This document shows, in pieces, positions 18,207 to 27,877 of a DNA stretch of 64,000 nt; the first letter of the stretch is position 1, and each line of letters starts with the position of its first letter. The notes beneath the pieces are model-generated. The model did not search any database. It saw nothing but the letters and a program-made list of their open reading frames with translations, and had not been told where the DNA came from. Source of the DNA: Tepidiphilus margaritifer DSM 15129 (GTDB lineage: Bacteria > Pseudomonadota > Gammaproteobacteria > Burkholderiales > Rhodocyclaceae); assembly GCF_000425565.1 (NCBI RefSeq), contig NZ_AUDR01000013.1:310001-374000 (forward strand), written 5' to 3'. Both the position numbers and the translations under genes were made by a program.

Positions 18207-18863
18207 ATGGAACGGATCACGCTCGCGCTCTCCAAAGGGCGCATCTTCACCGAGACGCTGCCGCTGCTCGCGGCCGCCGGCATCGTGCCTCAGGACGATC
18301 CCGAAACTTCGCGCCGGCTCATCCTCGAGACCAACCGCCCCGAAGTGCGGCTGCTGATCGTGCGCGCCACCGACGTGCCCACCTACGTCCAGTACGGAGC
18401 GGCGGACCTGGGCATCGCCGGGCGGGACGTGCTGCTCGAACACGGCGGGCAGGGGCTGTATCAGCCGCTCGACCTGCGCATCGCCCGCTGCCGCCTGTGT
18501 GTGGCCGTGCCCGAGGGGTTCGACTATGCCGCGGCGGTGCGGCTCGGCAGCCGCATCCGCGTGGCGACCAAATACCTCAAGACCGCCAAGGCGCATTTCG
18601 CCGCCAAGGGCGTGCACGTCGATCTCATCAAGCTCTACGGCTCGATGGAACTCGCGCCTCTGGTGGGCCTGGCCGATGCCATCGTCGATCTCGTCTCGTC
18701 GGGCAACACGCTGCGCGCCAACCGCCTCGTCGAAGTCGAGGAAATCATGCATATTTCCAGCCGCCTGATCGTCAACCAAGCCGCCCTGAAGCTCAAGCGC
18801 GCCTTGGTGCAGCCGATCATCGATACCTTCGCGGAGGCCCTCCATGACCAGCCAAACGCCTGA
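18207..18863 (+). CDS. hisG: ATP phosphoribosyltransferase, short form
   Basis: First enzyme of histidine synthesis, joining ATP and PRPP. The 218-residue product is the short HisG form ([35 protein letters not shown]), which lacks the C-terminal regulatory domain and normally needs HisZ. No hisZ is in the window; in related bacteria it lies elsewhere, next to purA. It overlaps hisD by 20 bases. Confidence 0.94.
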   Translation: MERITLALSKGRIFTETLPLLAAAGIVPQDDPETSRRLILETNRPEVRLLIVRATDVPTYVQYGAADLGIAGRDVLLEHGGQGLYQPLDLRIARCRLCVAVPEGFDYAAAVRLGSRIRVATKYLKTAKAHFAAKGVHVDLIKLYGSMELAPLVGLADAIVDLVSSGNTLRANRLVEVEEIMHISSRLIVNQAALKLKRALVQPIIDTFAEALHDQPNA

Positions 18864-20172
18864 TTCGCCCGCCGCGCGCATTCGCCGGCTGGACGTGCGC
18901 GAGCCCGACTTCTTCGCCCAGCTCGACGCGCTGCTCGCCTTCGAGGCGCAGACGGACGAGGCCGTCGCCCGTGCCGTCGATGAGATCCTGCGCGCGGTGC
19001 GCACGACGGGCGATGCGGCGGTGCTCGAATACACCCGCCGTTTCGATGGTCTGGCGGCCACGCACATGGCCGAGCTGGAACTGCCGAAGTCGGTGCTCGC
19101 CCAAGCCTTCGCCGCGCTGCCCGCCGAGCAGAAAGACGCCCTGGTGCGGGCCGCCGAGCGCATCGAAACCTTCCATGAGCGGCAAAAACTCGAAGGTTGG
19201 GTGATCGAGGAGGCGGACGGCACGCGCCTGGGGCAGAAAGTGACGCCGCTCGATCGCGTCGGGCTCTACGTCCCCGGCGGGCGCGCCTCCTATCCGAGTT
19301 CGGTGCTGATGAACGCGATCCCGGCCAAAGTGGCCGGCGTGGGCGAGCTCATCATGACCGTGCCCACGCCGCGCGGCGAGAAGAATCCCTTGGTGCTCGC
19401 CGCGGCGCACCTCACCGGGGTCGATCGCGTCTTCACGATTGGGGGGGCTCAGGCGGTGGCGGCGCTCGCCTATGGAACGCAAACGATTCCTCAAGTCGAC
19501 AAGATCGTCGGTCCCGGCAATGCCTACGTGGCCGAGGCCAAGCGGCGCGTCTTCGGCGTGGTGGGCATCGACATGGTGGCAGGGCCCTCCGAGGTCCTGA
19601 TCCTGTCGGACGGTTCGGGCGATCCTGCCTGGGTGGCGATGGACCTCTTCGCCCAGGCCGAGCACGACGAACTCGCACAGGCGATCCTGGTGAGCACGCA
19701 GGCGGATTTTCTGGAGGCGGTGGCCGAGGCCATCGAGCGGCTGCTGCCGACGATGCCGCGCCGCGAAGTGATCGCCGCCTCGCTCGCTCACCGCGGGGCG
19801 CTCATCCGGGTGGACGATCTGGAGCAGGCGGTGGCGATCGCCAACCGCATCGCGCCCGAGCACCTCGAACTCGCCCTGGAAGATCCGGAGCCCGTGGCCG
19901 ACGAGATCCGCCATGCCGGGGCGATTTTTCTCGGCCACTGGTCGGTGGAAGCGATCGGCGACTACTGCGCCGGGCCCAACCACGTGCTGCCGACGATGCG
20001 CAGCGCCCGCTTCTCCTCGCCCTTGGGGGTCTACGATTTCCAGAAGCGCACGAGCCTTGTCGCCGTGTCGCGCGCCGGCGCGCAAAAGCTCGCCCCCATC
20101 GCCGCCACGCTTGCCCGGGGCGAGGGCCTCACGGCGCACGCGCGTTCGGCGGAGTACCGGATCATTCCTTGA
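18844..20172 (+). CDS. hisD: histidinol dehydrogenase
   Basis: Oxidises histidinol to histidine in two NAD-dependent steps. The 442 residues are full length. Family landmarks are [58 protein letters not shown] with Zn-ligand residues, and [25 protein letters not shown] precedes the ATG, which lies inside hisG. The next usual gene, hisC, is not downstream on this strand: hisGD is followed by the HicB-like gene and foreign AT-rich DNA. Confidence 0.96.
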   Translation: MTSQTPDSPAARIRRLDVREPDFFAQLDALLAFEAQTDEAVARAVDEILRAVRTTGDAAVLEYTRRFDGLAATHMAELELPKSVLAQAFAALPAEQKDALVRAAERIETFHERQKLEGWVIEEADGTRLGQKVTPLDRVGLYVPGGRASYPSSVLMNAIPAKVAGVGELIMTVPTPRGEKNPLVLAAAHLTGVDRVFTIGGAQAVAALAYGTQTIPQVDKIVGPGNAYVAEAKRRVFGVVGIDMVAGPSEVLILSDGSGDPAWVAMDLFAQAEHDELAQAILVSTQADFLEAVAEAIERLLPTMPRREVIAASLAHRGALIRVDDLEQAVAIANRIAPEHLELALEDPEPVADEIRHAGAIFLGHWSVEAIGDYCAGPNHVLPTMRSARFSSPLGVYDFQKRTSLVAVSRAGAQKLAPIAATLARGEGLTAHARSAEYRIIP

Positions 20173-20220
20173 AAATGGGGGCACGTAGCGTTCGCATGAA
20201 CGTGAATGAGGCATGATTCA

Positions 20221-20424
20221 ATGGAACTGACCGCCGTTTTGACCCCGGCCCCGGAAGGTGGCTATGTGGTATTCAACCCTGAAACCGGAACGACGACCCA
20301 AGGTGAAACCATCGAAGAGGCTTTGGCCAATTTGCGTGAGGCGACGGCGCTCTATCTAGACTTCAAGCTTGGACATACCGCTCGGTACGTTGATCTGGAT
20401 AGATACGGGACAGTTCCCCTCTGA
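20221..20424 (+). CDS. HicB-like antitoxin-type protein, orphan
   Basis: A 67-residue protein with the HicB/UPF0150 fold pattern: TAVLTPAPEGGYVVFNPETG, then TQGETIEEALANLREATALY. HicB proteins neutralise the HicA mRNA-cleaving toxin, but no HicA gene lies on either side: hisD is upstream and AT-rich DNA downstream. The C-terminus (GHTARYVDLDRYGTVPL) has no DNA-binding helix. An in-frame ATG at 20206 is the alternative start. It sits exactly at the border between the GC-rich his genes and the foreign segment, so it may be a leftover of a toxin-antitoxin pair or part of the insertion. Confidence 0.6.
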   Translation: MELTAVLTPAPEGGYVVFNPETGTTTQGETIEEALANLREATALYLDFKLGHTARYVDLDRYGTVPL

Positions 20425-20576
20425 ATTGTCACGTTCAAATCGAAATGGGGCAACGTCGTTCGAGCCTGTCAGACATCAAGATAGAATGTGAGTATCATGT
20501 TTATGGCAATTGCATTATCAAGAAACTCAAGTGTATTGGTAGATGTCTTGTCGTTGATATTCAAAGAAATGAAAAA

Positions 20577-22295
20577 ATGAGAAACAAATGGTGGATAATC
20601 ATAATATGCTTGTTTTTCATTTTAATGATTCCAAATATTCTTTTCTCGATAAAAAGCGAAGAGCATTTAAAGGCTTTTATTTTATCGGCGATACCGCAGA
20701 TATTTTTTATAGTTTTTGGTATTTCTTCTACAAGAAACCTAAAGCTGATTTTGTTGTTTTTGTCGCCATTATACATAATAATTCCTTTTGAATCTTGGTA
20801 TATATTAAATTATAACGAGCCGTCTAGCTCGCAAATCATCGCGGTCGTTAAAGAATCCAACATAGAAGAAGCAGCAGGTTTGTTGGGCTATTACGGTATA
20901 ATTTCAAAAATATTTGTAGGTATTATTTTATTTATAATAGCCATTATTGTTTCTGTAAAAGCTCCAATAAACAAAATACCAAAAGGTAAAAAGCAAAAAG
21001 CAATATTGTACGTTTCTTTGTTTTCCTTGATTTTATATTATTATGTGTGCTTTAATTTGAGTCCCGATGCAAATGCATTGCAACAACAAAATTTTCAAGA
21101 GAATTTATCACAGGATGTAAATTTAACCTCTGGTGGGCTTGCACTTGGTGAAAGAAGGTTGTCTAAAAGTTTTCCAACGGGAATAATTTTTAGAATTAAA
21201 GGTTATATTTCTGAGAAAAGGGCCCTTGAGAATGCTATTTACCATATAGATGAAATTAAGTTTAACCCATTTAGATCGATTGAAATTCCCAATGAGGAAC
21301 AAGAGATATATGTTCTTGTTATTGGTGAATCTGCTCGCCCTGACCATTTTCAGCTTAACGGATATGATAGACAAACTAATCCAGAATTGTCAAAAATAAA
21401 AAATATATTTAGTTTTAGTAATGTGGTGTCTCCATGGAGCATGACTCGTTTGGCAGTTCCTGTAATACTTACAGGAAAAATGGATAAAAATCATTTGAGC
21501 CCTTTGGATGCGGGTTCTCTGGTAACGATATTTAAACAGGCAGGGTTTAAGACTTATTGGATATCAAATCAGTCCCCTTTGGGAATTCATGATTCTTTGA
21601 TATCAATACATGCCTCAAAATCTGACAAATTGTTGTATACAAATCTGGGCAGTTATTCCGGAAAAAGCAATTATGATATTGAAATTATAAAAACCCTGGG
21701 TCATATATTGAATGATAAAGCCCAGAAAAAATTTATCGTGTTGCATATGATTGGAAGTCACTTTCCCTATGAACATAGATATCCAAAAGAATTCGACTTC
21801 TTTAAAAAAGGCGAAAAAATTAACGGCCCACCTTTGCTTTTGAATCAATACGACAATACGATATTGTACACAGATTATATCTTGTCAAAGATAATCGAAC
21901 TAATAAAGACTTATACGGAAGAAAATCATGGCATTGGATTTATGTTTTACATTTCCGATCATGGGGAAACTTTGCCTACGAAAGAGTGTACCCAATTTGG
22001 GCATGGCCATAATTATGATCCGGAGTTTATGGTAGCCAGTCTGTTGTGGTTGAATGAAAATTATTCAAATAGGTTTAAAGAAATACCAAAAATGGCGGAA
22101 AAAAGGAAAGACTACCCTTTTTATTCTCGACAGGTTTTTGATACAATTACTTCACTTGCCCACATAAATTATAATGAGAGGCTTGAGGAGAATTATTGGT
22201 TTTCTGAGAAATGGAAAAAAGAAAAAAGATGGGTTTTTGGGGATAGAGATTTCGATATGTCCGATAGAGGAGGGGCTTGTAATGAAATACGATGA
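20577..22295 (+). CDS. phosphoethanolamine transferase-like membrane sulfatase (EptA/MCR superfamily), horizontally acquired
   Basis: A 572-residue inner-membrane enzyme. About five hydrophobic helices fill residues 5-165, for example IIIICLFFILMIPNILF and FVGIILFIIAIIVSV. A periplasmic alkaline-phosphatase-like domain follows. Its motifs are GESARPDHFQLNGYDRQTNP with the nucleophile position as Ser (about residue 252), YISDHGE (about 460-464) with metal ligands, and FGHGHNYDPEF with a further metal His. Such enzymes put phosphoethanolamine on lipid A, core sugars or glycans; the target cannot be told. Base composition is strongly AT-rich, unlike every neighbour. A start at 20445 would add 44 residues lacking membrane character, so I chose ATG 20577. 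Confidence 0.8.
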   Translation: MRNKWWIIIICLFFILMIPNILFSIKSEEHLKAFILSAIPQIFFIVFGISSTRNLKLILLFLSPLYIIIPFESWYILNYNEPSSSQIIAVVKESNIEEAAGLLGYYGIISKIFVGIILFIIAIIVSVKAPINKIPKGKKQKAILYVSLFSLILYYYVCFNLSPDANALQQQNFQENLSQDVNLTSGGLALGERRLSKSFPTGIIFRIKGYISEKRALENAIYHIDEIKFNPFRSIEIPNEEQEIYVLVIGESARPDHFQLNGYDRQTNPELSKIKNIFSFSNVVSPWSMTRLAVPVILTGKMDKNHLSPLDAGSLVTIFKQAGFKTYWISNQSPLGIHDSLISIHASKSDKLLYTNLGSYSGKSNYDIEIIKTLGHILNDKAQKKFIVLHMIGSHFPYEHRYPKEFDFFKKGEKINGPPLLLNQYDNTILYTDYILSKIIELIKTYTEENHGIGFMFYISDHGETLPTKECTQFGHGHNYDPEFMVASLLWLNENYSNRFKEIPKMAEKRKDYPFYSRQVFDTITSLAHINYNERLEENYWFSEKWKKEKRWVFGDRDFDMSDRGGACNEIR

Positions 22296-22298
22296 CTT

Positions 22299-22400
22299 TT
22301 ATTCCCCTTTGAACGCACTTTCGTAATTCGCATCGCGTCTTCTCTGCCATGCTCTATCTTGTAGCTCGCCAGTTTGGACTTTGCCTTGAGGGTGCTCCAT
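22299..22400 (-). CDS. very small hypothetical ORF at the edge of the insertion
   Basis: A 33-residue frame from ATG 22400 to a TAA that ends just 3 bases from the foreign gene's stop. It lies 21 bases after the hisC stop, on the same strand. The product is polar and charged (GELQDRAWQRRRDANYESAF) and I do not recognise it. It may be a remnant of an older gene cut by the insertion, or chance. The alternative minus frame here also stays open, so coding status is doubtful. Confidence 0.2.
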   Translation of the reverse strand: MEHPQGKVQTGELQDRAWQRRRDANYESAFKGE

Positions 22401-22421
22401 GGATTTTTGGCGTTGTCCTTG

Positions 22422-23498
22422 CTAACCCCCCAGGATTTTGGCAAGCGTCTCCAGCAAACGGGCGCACTGTTCGCGGGTGCCCACGGTGATGCGGAGGAAA
22501 TCGGCGATGCGTGGCTGATCGAAGCGCCGCACCAGCACCCTACGCTTGCGCAAGGACTGCGCGAGTTCCGCGCCGCTGCGCTCGCGGTGGCGGGCAAAGA
22601 CGAAGTTCGCCTGCGAGGGGAGTACTTCGAATCCCAGGGCTTCGAGTCCGCGGGCGAGCGAGGCGCGTGTGGCGATCACGTCCAGCCGCATGGCCTCGAA
22701 GTGCGCTTCGTCCTGCAGCGCTGCGAGCGCCCCGACCTGCGCGAGCCGGTCGAGGGGGTAGGAATTGAAGCTGTCCTTGACGCGGCGCAATGCCTCGATG
22801 AGCGGCGCCTGGCCGATGGCGTAGCCCACGCGCAAGCCGGCGAGCGCCCGGCTCTTGGAGAAGGTCTGCACCACGAGGAGGTTGGGGTAACGCTCGACGA
22901 GGGGAACGGCGCTCTGCGCCCCGAAATCGACGTAAGCCTCGTCGATCAGGACTACGCACTGTGGGTTGCCGGCCACGATGCGTTCGACGTCGTCGAGCTC
23001 CAGGGCGATGCCGGTGGGCGCGTTCGGGTTGGCGAAGACGATGCCGCCGGCGGCGCGCTCCTCCTGCGGCAGGAAGGCAGGGACCGACAGGCGGAAGTCG
23101 TCGGTCAGGGGTACCGTTTCGTGAGGCAGCCCGTAGAGGGTGCAATAGACGGGGTAGAAACTGTAGGTGACGTCGGGAAACCAGATCGGCCCGGAATGAC
23201 CCAGGAGCGCATGGAAGGCGAAGGCGAGCACTTCGTCGGAGCCGTTGCCGACGAAGACTTGGTCGATCTCCACGCCGTGGCGTTGTGCGAGTTCGTGGCG
23301 CAGCGCCGTCGCTTCGGGGTCGGGATAGAGGCGCAGCCGCTCGTCGAGCTCGGACTGGATGGCGGCGAGTACCCGCGGCGAAGGGCCGTGCGGATGCTCG
23401 TTGGTGTTCAGCTTGATGAGGTCGGGGATTCGGGGCTGCTCGCCCGGAACGTAGGGGGTGAGCCGCTTGACGGTAGGGCTCCAGTAACGATCGTCCAT
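22422..23498 (-). CDS. hisC: histidinol-phosphate aminotransferase
   Basis: PLP enzyme making histidinol phosphate, 358 residues. Class I/II aminotransferase motifs are present: [41 protein letters not shown], and the PLP lysine in [18 protein letters not shown]. The ATG at 23498 begins [16 protein letters not shown], a normal HisC start. The gene has the host's GC-rich codon use but runs opposite to all other his genes here and is divergent from hisB. It therefore needs its own promoter, and its expression is separated from the rest of the pathway. Confidence 0.94.
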   Translation of the reverse strand: MDDRYWSPTVKRLTPYVPGEQPRIPDLIKLNTNEHPHGPSPRVLAAIQSELDERLRLYPDPEATALRHELAQRHGVEIDQVFVGNGSDEVLAFAFHALLGHSGPIWFPDVTYSFYPVYCTLYGLPHETVPLTDDFRLSVPAFLPQEERAAGGIVFANPNAPTGIALELDDVERIVAGNPQCVVLIDEAYVDFGAQSAVPLVERYPNLLVVQTFSKSRALAGLRVGYAIGQAPLIEALRRVKDSFNSYPLDRLAQVGALAALQDEAHFEAMRLDVIATRASLARGLEALGFEVLPSQANFVFARHRERSGAELAQSLRKRRVLVRRFDQPRIADFLRITVGTREQCARLLETLAKILGG

Positions 23499-23543
23499 GC
23501 GCCGTTTTCTCGGGATCGGGGTTGCCACGCTTGACACGCCCAA

Positions 23544-23552
23544 TGGTATCAT
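23544..23552 (+). promoter_or_regulatory. extended -10 element before hisB
   Basis: TGG followed by TATCAT forms an extended -10 box in the 90-base gap between divergent hisC and hisB. TTGACA upstream is only 10 bases from it, too close to act as a partner; TTGCCA is 19 bases away. A new promoter is needed here because hisBHAFIE is cut off from hisGD. Confidence 0.4.
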
Positions 23553-23588
23553 GCGCGGGTCACCACGTTCCGTTTCTCCGGCTTTTCC

Positions 23589-24194
23589 ATGACCGAATCC
23601 TCTGTGGGCCGCACCGCCGTCGTCGAACGCGACACCCTCGAGACCCGGGTGCGCGTGGCGCTCGATCTCGACGGCAACGGTCGCGCCGAACTCTCCACCG
23701 GCGTGCCCTTTCTCGACCACATGCTCGAGCAGGTGGCCCGCCATGGGCTCATCGACCTCGAAATCCGCGCCGAGGGCGACACGCACATCGACGACCACCA
23801 CACGGTCGAGGACGTCGGCATCACCTTCGGTCAGGCGTTTGCCAAGGCCTTGGGCGACAAGCGCGGCCTTTCCCGCTACGGTCACGCCTACGTGCCGCTC
23901 GACGAGGCGCTGTCGCGCGCGGTGGTCGATCTCTCCGGCCGCCCCGGGCTCGTCTTTTGCTGCGAATTCACCCGTGCGCGCATCGGCGCCTTCGACGTCG
24001 ATCTCGTGCGCGAATTCTTCCAGGGGTTCGTCAATCATGCCGCGGTGACGCTACACCTCGACGGCCTGCGCGGCGTCAATGCCCACCATCAGTGCGAGAC
24101 GCTCTTCAAGGCCTTCGGTCGGGCGCTGCGCATGGCCTGCGCCCGCGATCCGCGTCTGGAGGGGCGGATGCCCTCGACCAAAGGGGTGCTGTGA
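23589..24194 (+). CDS. hisB: imidazoleglycerol-phosphate dehydratase
   Basis: Monofunctional dehydratase (201 residues) of histidine synthesis. Metal-binding repeats are visible: [55 protein letters not shown]. The fused phosphatase domain found in E. coli HisB is absent, as is normal outside enterobacteria. It is first in hisB-H-A-F-I-E; no clear ribosome site precedes the ATG. Confidence 0.95.
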   Translation: MTESSVGRTAVVERDTLETRVRVALDLDGNGRAELSTGVPFLDHMLEQVARHGLIDLEIRAEGDTHIDDHHTVEDVGITFGQAFAKALGDKRGLSRYGHAYVPLDEALSRAVVDLSGRPGLVFCCEFTRARIGAFDVDLVREFFQGFVNHAAVTLHLDGLRGVNAHHQCETLFKAFGRALRMACARDPRLEGRMPSTKGVL

Positions 24195-24201
24195 GTCGGC
24201 C

Positions 24202-24837
24202 ATGAACATCGCGGTGATCGATTACGGCATGGGAAACCTGCGCTCGGTGCAGAAGGCGCTGCAGACCGTCGCGCCCGGCGTTTCAGTGCGGCTGGCGCGC
24301 ACGCCGCGCGAGGTGCAAGAGGCCGACCGCGTCGTCTTTCCCGGCCAGGGGGCGATGCCCGACTGCATGGGGGCGCTCCAGCGCCAGGAGATGCACGAGG
24401 CAGTGCTCCGGGCGGCGCGCGAGCGGCCGTTTCTCGGCATTTGCGTCGGACTGCAGATGCTCTTCGAACGCTCCGAAGAAGGCGGTGCCGCCGGGCTCGG
24501 CCTTTTTGCCGGCGAGGTGGTGCGTTTCCCGCGCGACGGGGCATTCGCTCCCGGGCAGGCGCATCTCAAGGTGCCGCACATGGGCTGGAACCGGGTCGAG
24601 AACGTGCGCGAGCATCCCATCTTGCCGGTGCAGGGCAGCGGCGAGCGCTATTATTTCGTGCACAGCTACTACGTCGCGCCGCGTGATGATTCGCTCGTGC
24701 TCGCCCGCACCGATTACGGCGTCGTCTTCGCCTCGGCGGTGGCGCACGACAATCTCGTGGCGGTGCAATTCCACCCCGAGAAGAGCGGGCGGGCAGGGCT
24801 GGCGCTACTTGAGCGCTTCGTGCGCTGGGCTCCATGA
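24202..24837 (+). CDS. hisH: imidazole glycerol phosphate synthase, glutaminase subunit
   Basis: Class I glutamine amidotransferase (211 residues) giving ammonia to HisF. The catalytic Cys is in FLGICVGLQMLFERSEE, and the His/Glu pair is in VAVQFHPEKSG. The start MNIAVIDYGMGNLRSVQKAL is typical. It lies 7 bases after hisB; 84 bases without a gene separate it from hisA. Confidence 0.95.
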   Translation: MNIAVIDYGMGNLRSVQKALQTVAPGVSVRLARTPREVQEADRVVFPGQGAMPDCMGALQRQEMHEAVLRAARERPFLGICVGLQMLFERSEEGGAAGLGLFAGEVVRFPRDGAFAPGQAHLKVPHMGWNRVENVREHPILPVQGSGERYYFVHSYYVAPRDDSLVLARTDYGVVFASAVAHDNLVAVQFHPEKSGRAGLALLERFVRWAP

Positions 24838-24921
24838 GCGCGGCGCAGGGGAGGGGGTGCGGTTCGCCGCACCGGGTGACAACGACGGCGGCCAAGACCG
24901 CCCAACGGGACCTGTGACATC

Positions 24922-25689
24922 ATGCTGCTGATTCCCGCCATCGACCTGAAGAACGGCCAATGCGTCCGGCTGCGCCAGGGGCGCATGGAAGAGGCCACCG
25001 TATTCTCCGAAGATCCGGCCGCCATGGCGCGCCACTGGCTCGACCAGGGGGCGCGGCGGCTTCACCTCGTCGACCTCGACGGGGCCTTCGCCGGCAAGCC
25101 GAAGAACCTCGCGGCGATCGAGGCCATCCTGGAAGAAATCGACGGCGAGGTGCCGGTGCAGCTCGGCGGCGGCATCCGCGACCTCGACACGATCGACCGC
25201 TACGTGGAGCTGGGCATCGAATACGTCATCATCGGCACGGCCGCGGTGAAGCATCCCGGTTTCCTGCAGGACGCCTGTGTCGCTTTTCCCGGTCACGTCA
25301 TGGTGGGGCTGGACGCCAAGGACGGCAAGGTGGCGATCGACGGCTGGTCGCGCAGTAGCGGCCACGACGTCGTCGAGCTCGCGCGCAAGTTCGAGGACTA
25401 CGGCGTGGAGGCCGTCGTCTATACCGACATCGGCCGCGACGGGATGCTCTCGGGGGTGAACGTCGAGGCGACGGCGCGGCTCGCGCGTGCGTTGCGTGCC
25501 ACTCCGGTCATTGCCAGCGGCGGCATCGCCACGCTCGCCGACATCGAGGCGCTGTGCGCCATCGAGGAGGACGGCGTGATGGGGGCGATCACCGGGCGCG
25601 CCATCTACGAAGGCACGCTGGACTTCAAGGCCGCGCAGGCGCTCGCCGACGAACTCGCGGCGCGGCGCAGTGCGCAAAGGACGGCCTGA
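24922..25689 (+). CDS. hisA: phosphoribosylformimino-5-aminoimidazole carboxamide ribotide isomerase
   Basis: A 255-residue (beta-alpha)8 barrel with the half-barrel repeats typical of His[20 protein letters not shown] with the first catalytic Asp, [17 protein letters not shown], and [20 protein letters not shown] with the second Asp. Its stop overlaps the hisF ATG by one base (TGATG). Confidence 0.95.
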   Translation: MLLIPAIDLKNGQCVRLRQGRMEEATVFSEDPAAMARHWLDQGARRLHLVDLDGAFAGKPKNLAAIEAILEEIDGEVPVQLGGGIRDLDTIDRYVELGIEYVIIGTAAVKHPGFLQDACVAFPGHVMVGLDAKDGKVAIDGWSRSSGHDVVELARKFEDYGVEAVVYTDIGRDGMLSGVNVEATARLARALRATPVIASGGIATLADIEALCAIEEDGVMGAITGRAIYEGTLDFKAAQALADELAARRSAQRTA

Positions 25690-26447
25690 TGCTCGCCAAG
25701 CGCGTCATCCCTTGTCTGGACGTCCATGCCGGGCGCGTGGTCAAGGGGGTCAATTTCGTGTCGCTGCGCGATGCGGGCGACCCGGTGGAGATCGCGCGGC
25801 GCTACGATGCCGAGGGGGCCGACGAACTCACTTTCCTTGACATCACGGCTTCGAGCGAAGAGCGCGCCATCCTGCTCGAGGTCGTCTCGCGGGTGGCCGA
25901 GTGCGTCTTCATCCCGCTGACCGTGGGCGGGGGGGTGCGCCGCCTCGAGGACGTGCGCGCGCTGCTCCTTGCCGGGGCCGACAAGGTGAGCATCAACACC
26001 GCGGCGGTACAGCGGCCCGAGCTCATCGCCGAGGCGGCCGATCGCGTCGGCTCGCAGGCCATCGTCGTGGCCATCGACGCCAAACGCGTCGCGCCCGGAC
26101 GCTGGTCGGTGTTTACCCACGGCGGGCGCGTCGACACGGGGCTCGACGCCATCGAATGGGCGCAGAAAGTCTGTGCGCTCGGCGCAGGTGAGATCCTCCT
26201 CACCAGCATGGATCGCGACGGCACCAGGCAGGGGTTCGACCTCGAACTCACCCGCGCGGTGTCCGACGCCGTGCCCGTGCCGGTGATCGCGAGCGGCGGC
26301 GTGGGCACGCTGCAGCATCTGGTCGAAGGCGTCACCGAGGGGCACGCCGACGCGGTGCTCGCCGCCTCCATCTTCCATTTCGGTGAATACAGCATCCGCC
26401 AGGCCAAGGAAGCGATGCAGGCGGCCGGCGTGGAGGTACGGCTGTGA
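25689..26447 (+). CDS. hisF: imidazole glycerol phosphate synthase, cyclase subunit
   Basis: A 252-residue barrel enzyme that works with His[21 protein letters not shown] holds the first catalytic Asp and [19 protein letters not shown] the second; [10 protein letters not shown] and [11 protein letters not shown] are phosphate-binding loops. The product is imidazole glycerol phosphate plus AICAR, which links to purH further along the window. Confidence 0.96.
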   Translation: MLAKRVIPCLDVHAGRVVKGVNFVSLRDAGDPVEIARRYDAEGADELTFLDITASSEERAILLEVVSRVAECVFIPLTVGGGVRRLEDVRALLLAGADKVSINTAAVQRPELIAEAADRVGSQAIVVAIDAKRVAPGRWSVFTHGGRVDTGLDAIEWAQKVCALGAGEILLTSMDRDGTRQGFDLELTRAVSDAVPVPVIASGGVGTLQHLVEGVTEGHADAVLAASIFHFGEYSIRQAKEAMQAAGVEVRL

Positions 26448-26830
26448 GCGAAGATCTGTTCGACGCCGTGCGCTGGGGCGAAGACGGCCTGGTGCCGGCA
26501 ATCGCCCAGGACGCGTCCACGGGCGAGGTGCTCATGCTCGCCTGGATGAACCGAGAGGCGCTGGCCGAGACGATCGCGCGCGGCCAGGCCGTTTACTGGT
26601 CGCGCTCGCGCGGCCGGCTGTGGGCCAAGGGCGAGACCTCCGGACACGTGCAAAAGCTCGTCGAGCTGCGGCTCGACTGCGATGGCGATGCGCTGCTGCT
26701 GCGCGTCGAACAAAGGGGCGGCATCGCCTGTCACACCGGACGGCGGAGCTGTTTCTACCGCCGCTGGCGCGACGGGGCTTGGGAAGTCGTCGAAGCGGTG
26801 GTGAAGGATCCGAAGGAGATATACTCATGA
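26444..26830 (+). CDS. hisI: phosphoribosyl-AMP cyclohydrolase
   Basis: A 128-residue Zn enzyme of the third histidine step. [48 protein letters not shown] and [13 protein letters not shown] carry the conserved Cys/His/Asp ligands. The start is GTG 26444, overlapping the hisF stop (GTGA). HisE is separate here, not fused. Confidence 0.95.
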   Translation: MSEDLFDAVRWGEDGLVPAIAQDASTGEVLMLAWMNREALAETIARGQAVYWSRSRGRLWAKGETSGHVQKLVELRLDCDGDALLLRVEQRGGIACHTGRRSCFYRRWRDGAWEVVEAVVKDPKEIYS

Positions 26831-27198
26831 TCGACTTGGAAGTGCTGCGCCGCGTCAGCCAGACGCTCGCCGAACGCAAGGCGGCCGATCCCGACCAATC
26901 CTATGTTTCCAGCCTGTACCAGAAGGGAACGGAGGCGATCCTCAAGAAAGTGGCCGAGGAGGCCGCCGAAGTGATCATGGCGGCCAAGGACGGCGACCGG
27001 CTGCATCTGGTGTGGGAGGTCACCGACCTGTGGTTCCACACCATGGTGCTGCTCGCGCATTTCGGCCTGTCGGTCGAGGACGTGGCCGCCGAGTTTCGCC
27101 GCCGGGAGGGCGTCTCGGGTATCGACGAGAAACGCGCACGTCTGGCCACGGCGGCGGAAGCCGAATCCGTGGTGATTGCCAAAGGAGGGAAAGCATGA
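26827..27198 (+). CDS. hisE: phosphoribosyl-ATP pyrophosphatase
   Basis: A 123-residue all-helical hydrolase of the second histidine step. The MazG-like metal site is in [20 protein letters not shown] and [19 protein letters not shown]. It overlaps hisI and the following hinT by 4 bases each, so the his run continues directly into hinT and tatABC. Confidence 0.95.
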   Translation: MIDLEVLRRVSQTLAERKAADPDQSYVSSLYQKGTEAILKKVAEEAAEVIMAAKDGDRLHLVWEVTDLWFHTMVLLAHFGLSVEDVAAEFRRREGVSGIDEKRARLATAAEAESVVIAKGGKA

Positions 27199-27560
27199 CG
27201 ATGCAAGCCGATCCGAATTGCGTGTTCTGCAAGATCGTCGCCGGCGAGATTCCGGCGAAGAAAGTCTATGAAGACGACGAGGTGCTGGCGTTCCACGACA
27301 TCCGTCCGGTAGCGCCGGTCCACTTGTTGGTGATTCCGAAACACCACATCCCCTCGACCAAGGAGCTCACCGACGACGACGCCGGTTGGATGGGGCGCTT
27401 GATGGTGGCGGCCACCAAGGTGGCGCTCGCGGCCGGCTGTCAGGATGGCTGGCGCACCATCATCAATACGGGCCGCATCGGCCGTCAGGAAGTGATGCAC
27501 CTGCACGTGCATCTGCTCGGCGGGGGAAACGAGCCGCTGCCCATCATGCTCAAGCGCTGA
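27195..27560 (+). CDS. hinT: HIT-family purine nucleoside phosphoramidase (HinT)
   Basis: A 121-residue histidine-triad protein. Zn-site [20 protein letters not shown] and the triad in [10 protein letters not shown] mark the HinT/PKCI branch. HinT hydrolyses adenosine phosphoramidates. AAAGGAGGG lies just before the ATG, which overlaps the hisE stop. Sitting between hisE and tatA is a common betaproteobacterial arrangement. Confidence 0.93.
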   Translation: MTMQADPNCVFCKIVAGEIPAKKVYEDDEVLAFHDIRPVAPVHLLVIPKHHIPSTKELTDDDAGWMGRLMVAATKVALAAGCQDGWRTIINTGRIGRQEVMHLHVHLLGGGNEPLPIMLKR

Positions 27561-27591
27561 GACGGAAGGCACATCGAAGAGGGATATGACT

Positions 27592-27837
27592 ATGGGTTCA
27601 TTCAGCATCTGGCACTGGCTCGTCGTGCTACTCATCGTCGTGATGATCTTCGGCACGAAGAAACTGCGCAACATCGGGCAGGATCTCGGCAGTGCCGTGC
27701 GCGGGTTCAAGGAAGGGATGAAGAGCGCCGAGGAGGAAGAAAACGCTGCGGCTGCCCCGCCTAAGGCCGTGAGCGACCAGACCACGATCGAGGGGGCGAT
27801 GCGGGACAAGAGCGACGCCTCGCGTCCGCACGCGTGA
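27592..27837 (+). CDS. tatA: TatA, twin-arginine translocase pore subunit
   Basis: An 81-residue protein with one membrane helix ([15 protein letters not shown]), then the TatA hinge [20 protein letters not shown] and a charged tail. TatA assembles the pore for export of folded proteins. MGSFSIWHW is the usual start; an ATG two codons earlier (27586) is also possible. tatB and tatC follow. Confidence 0.94.
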   Translation: MGSFSIWHWLVVLLIVVMIFGTKKLRNIGQDLGSAVRGFKEGMKSAEEEENAAAAPPKAVSDQTTIEGAMRDKSDASRPHA

Positions 27838-27877
27838 ACCGCTTGCCGTATCGCTTGCCGCTCGAGGAGAGGTGACG

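Noticed and set aside
20445-20576. A longer start for the AT-rich transferase adding 44 residues
   Set aside because: The extension contains a different, non-membrane composition and begins in the border region; the helix expected at the N-terminus starts at the ATG at 20577.
24838-24921. A small gene between hisH and hisA
   Set aside because: No frame with a plausible start and ribosome site fits within the 84 bases.
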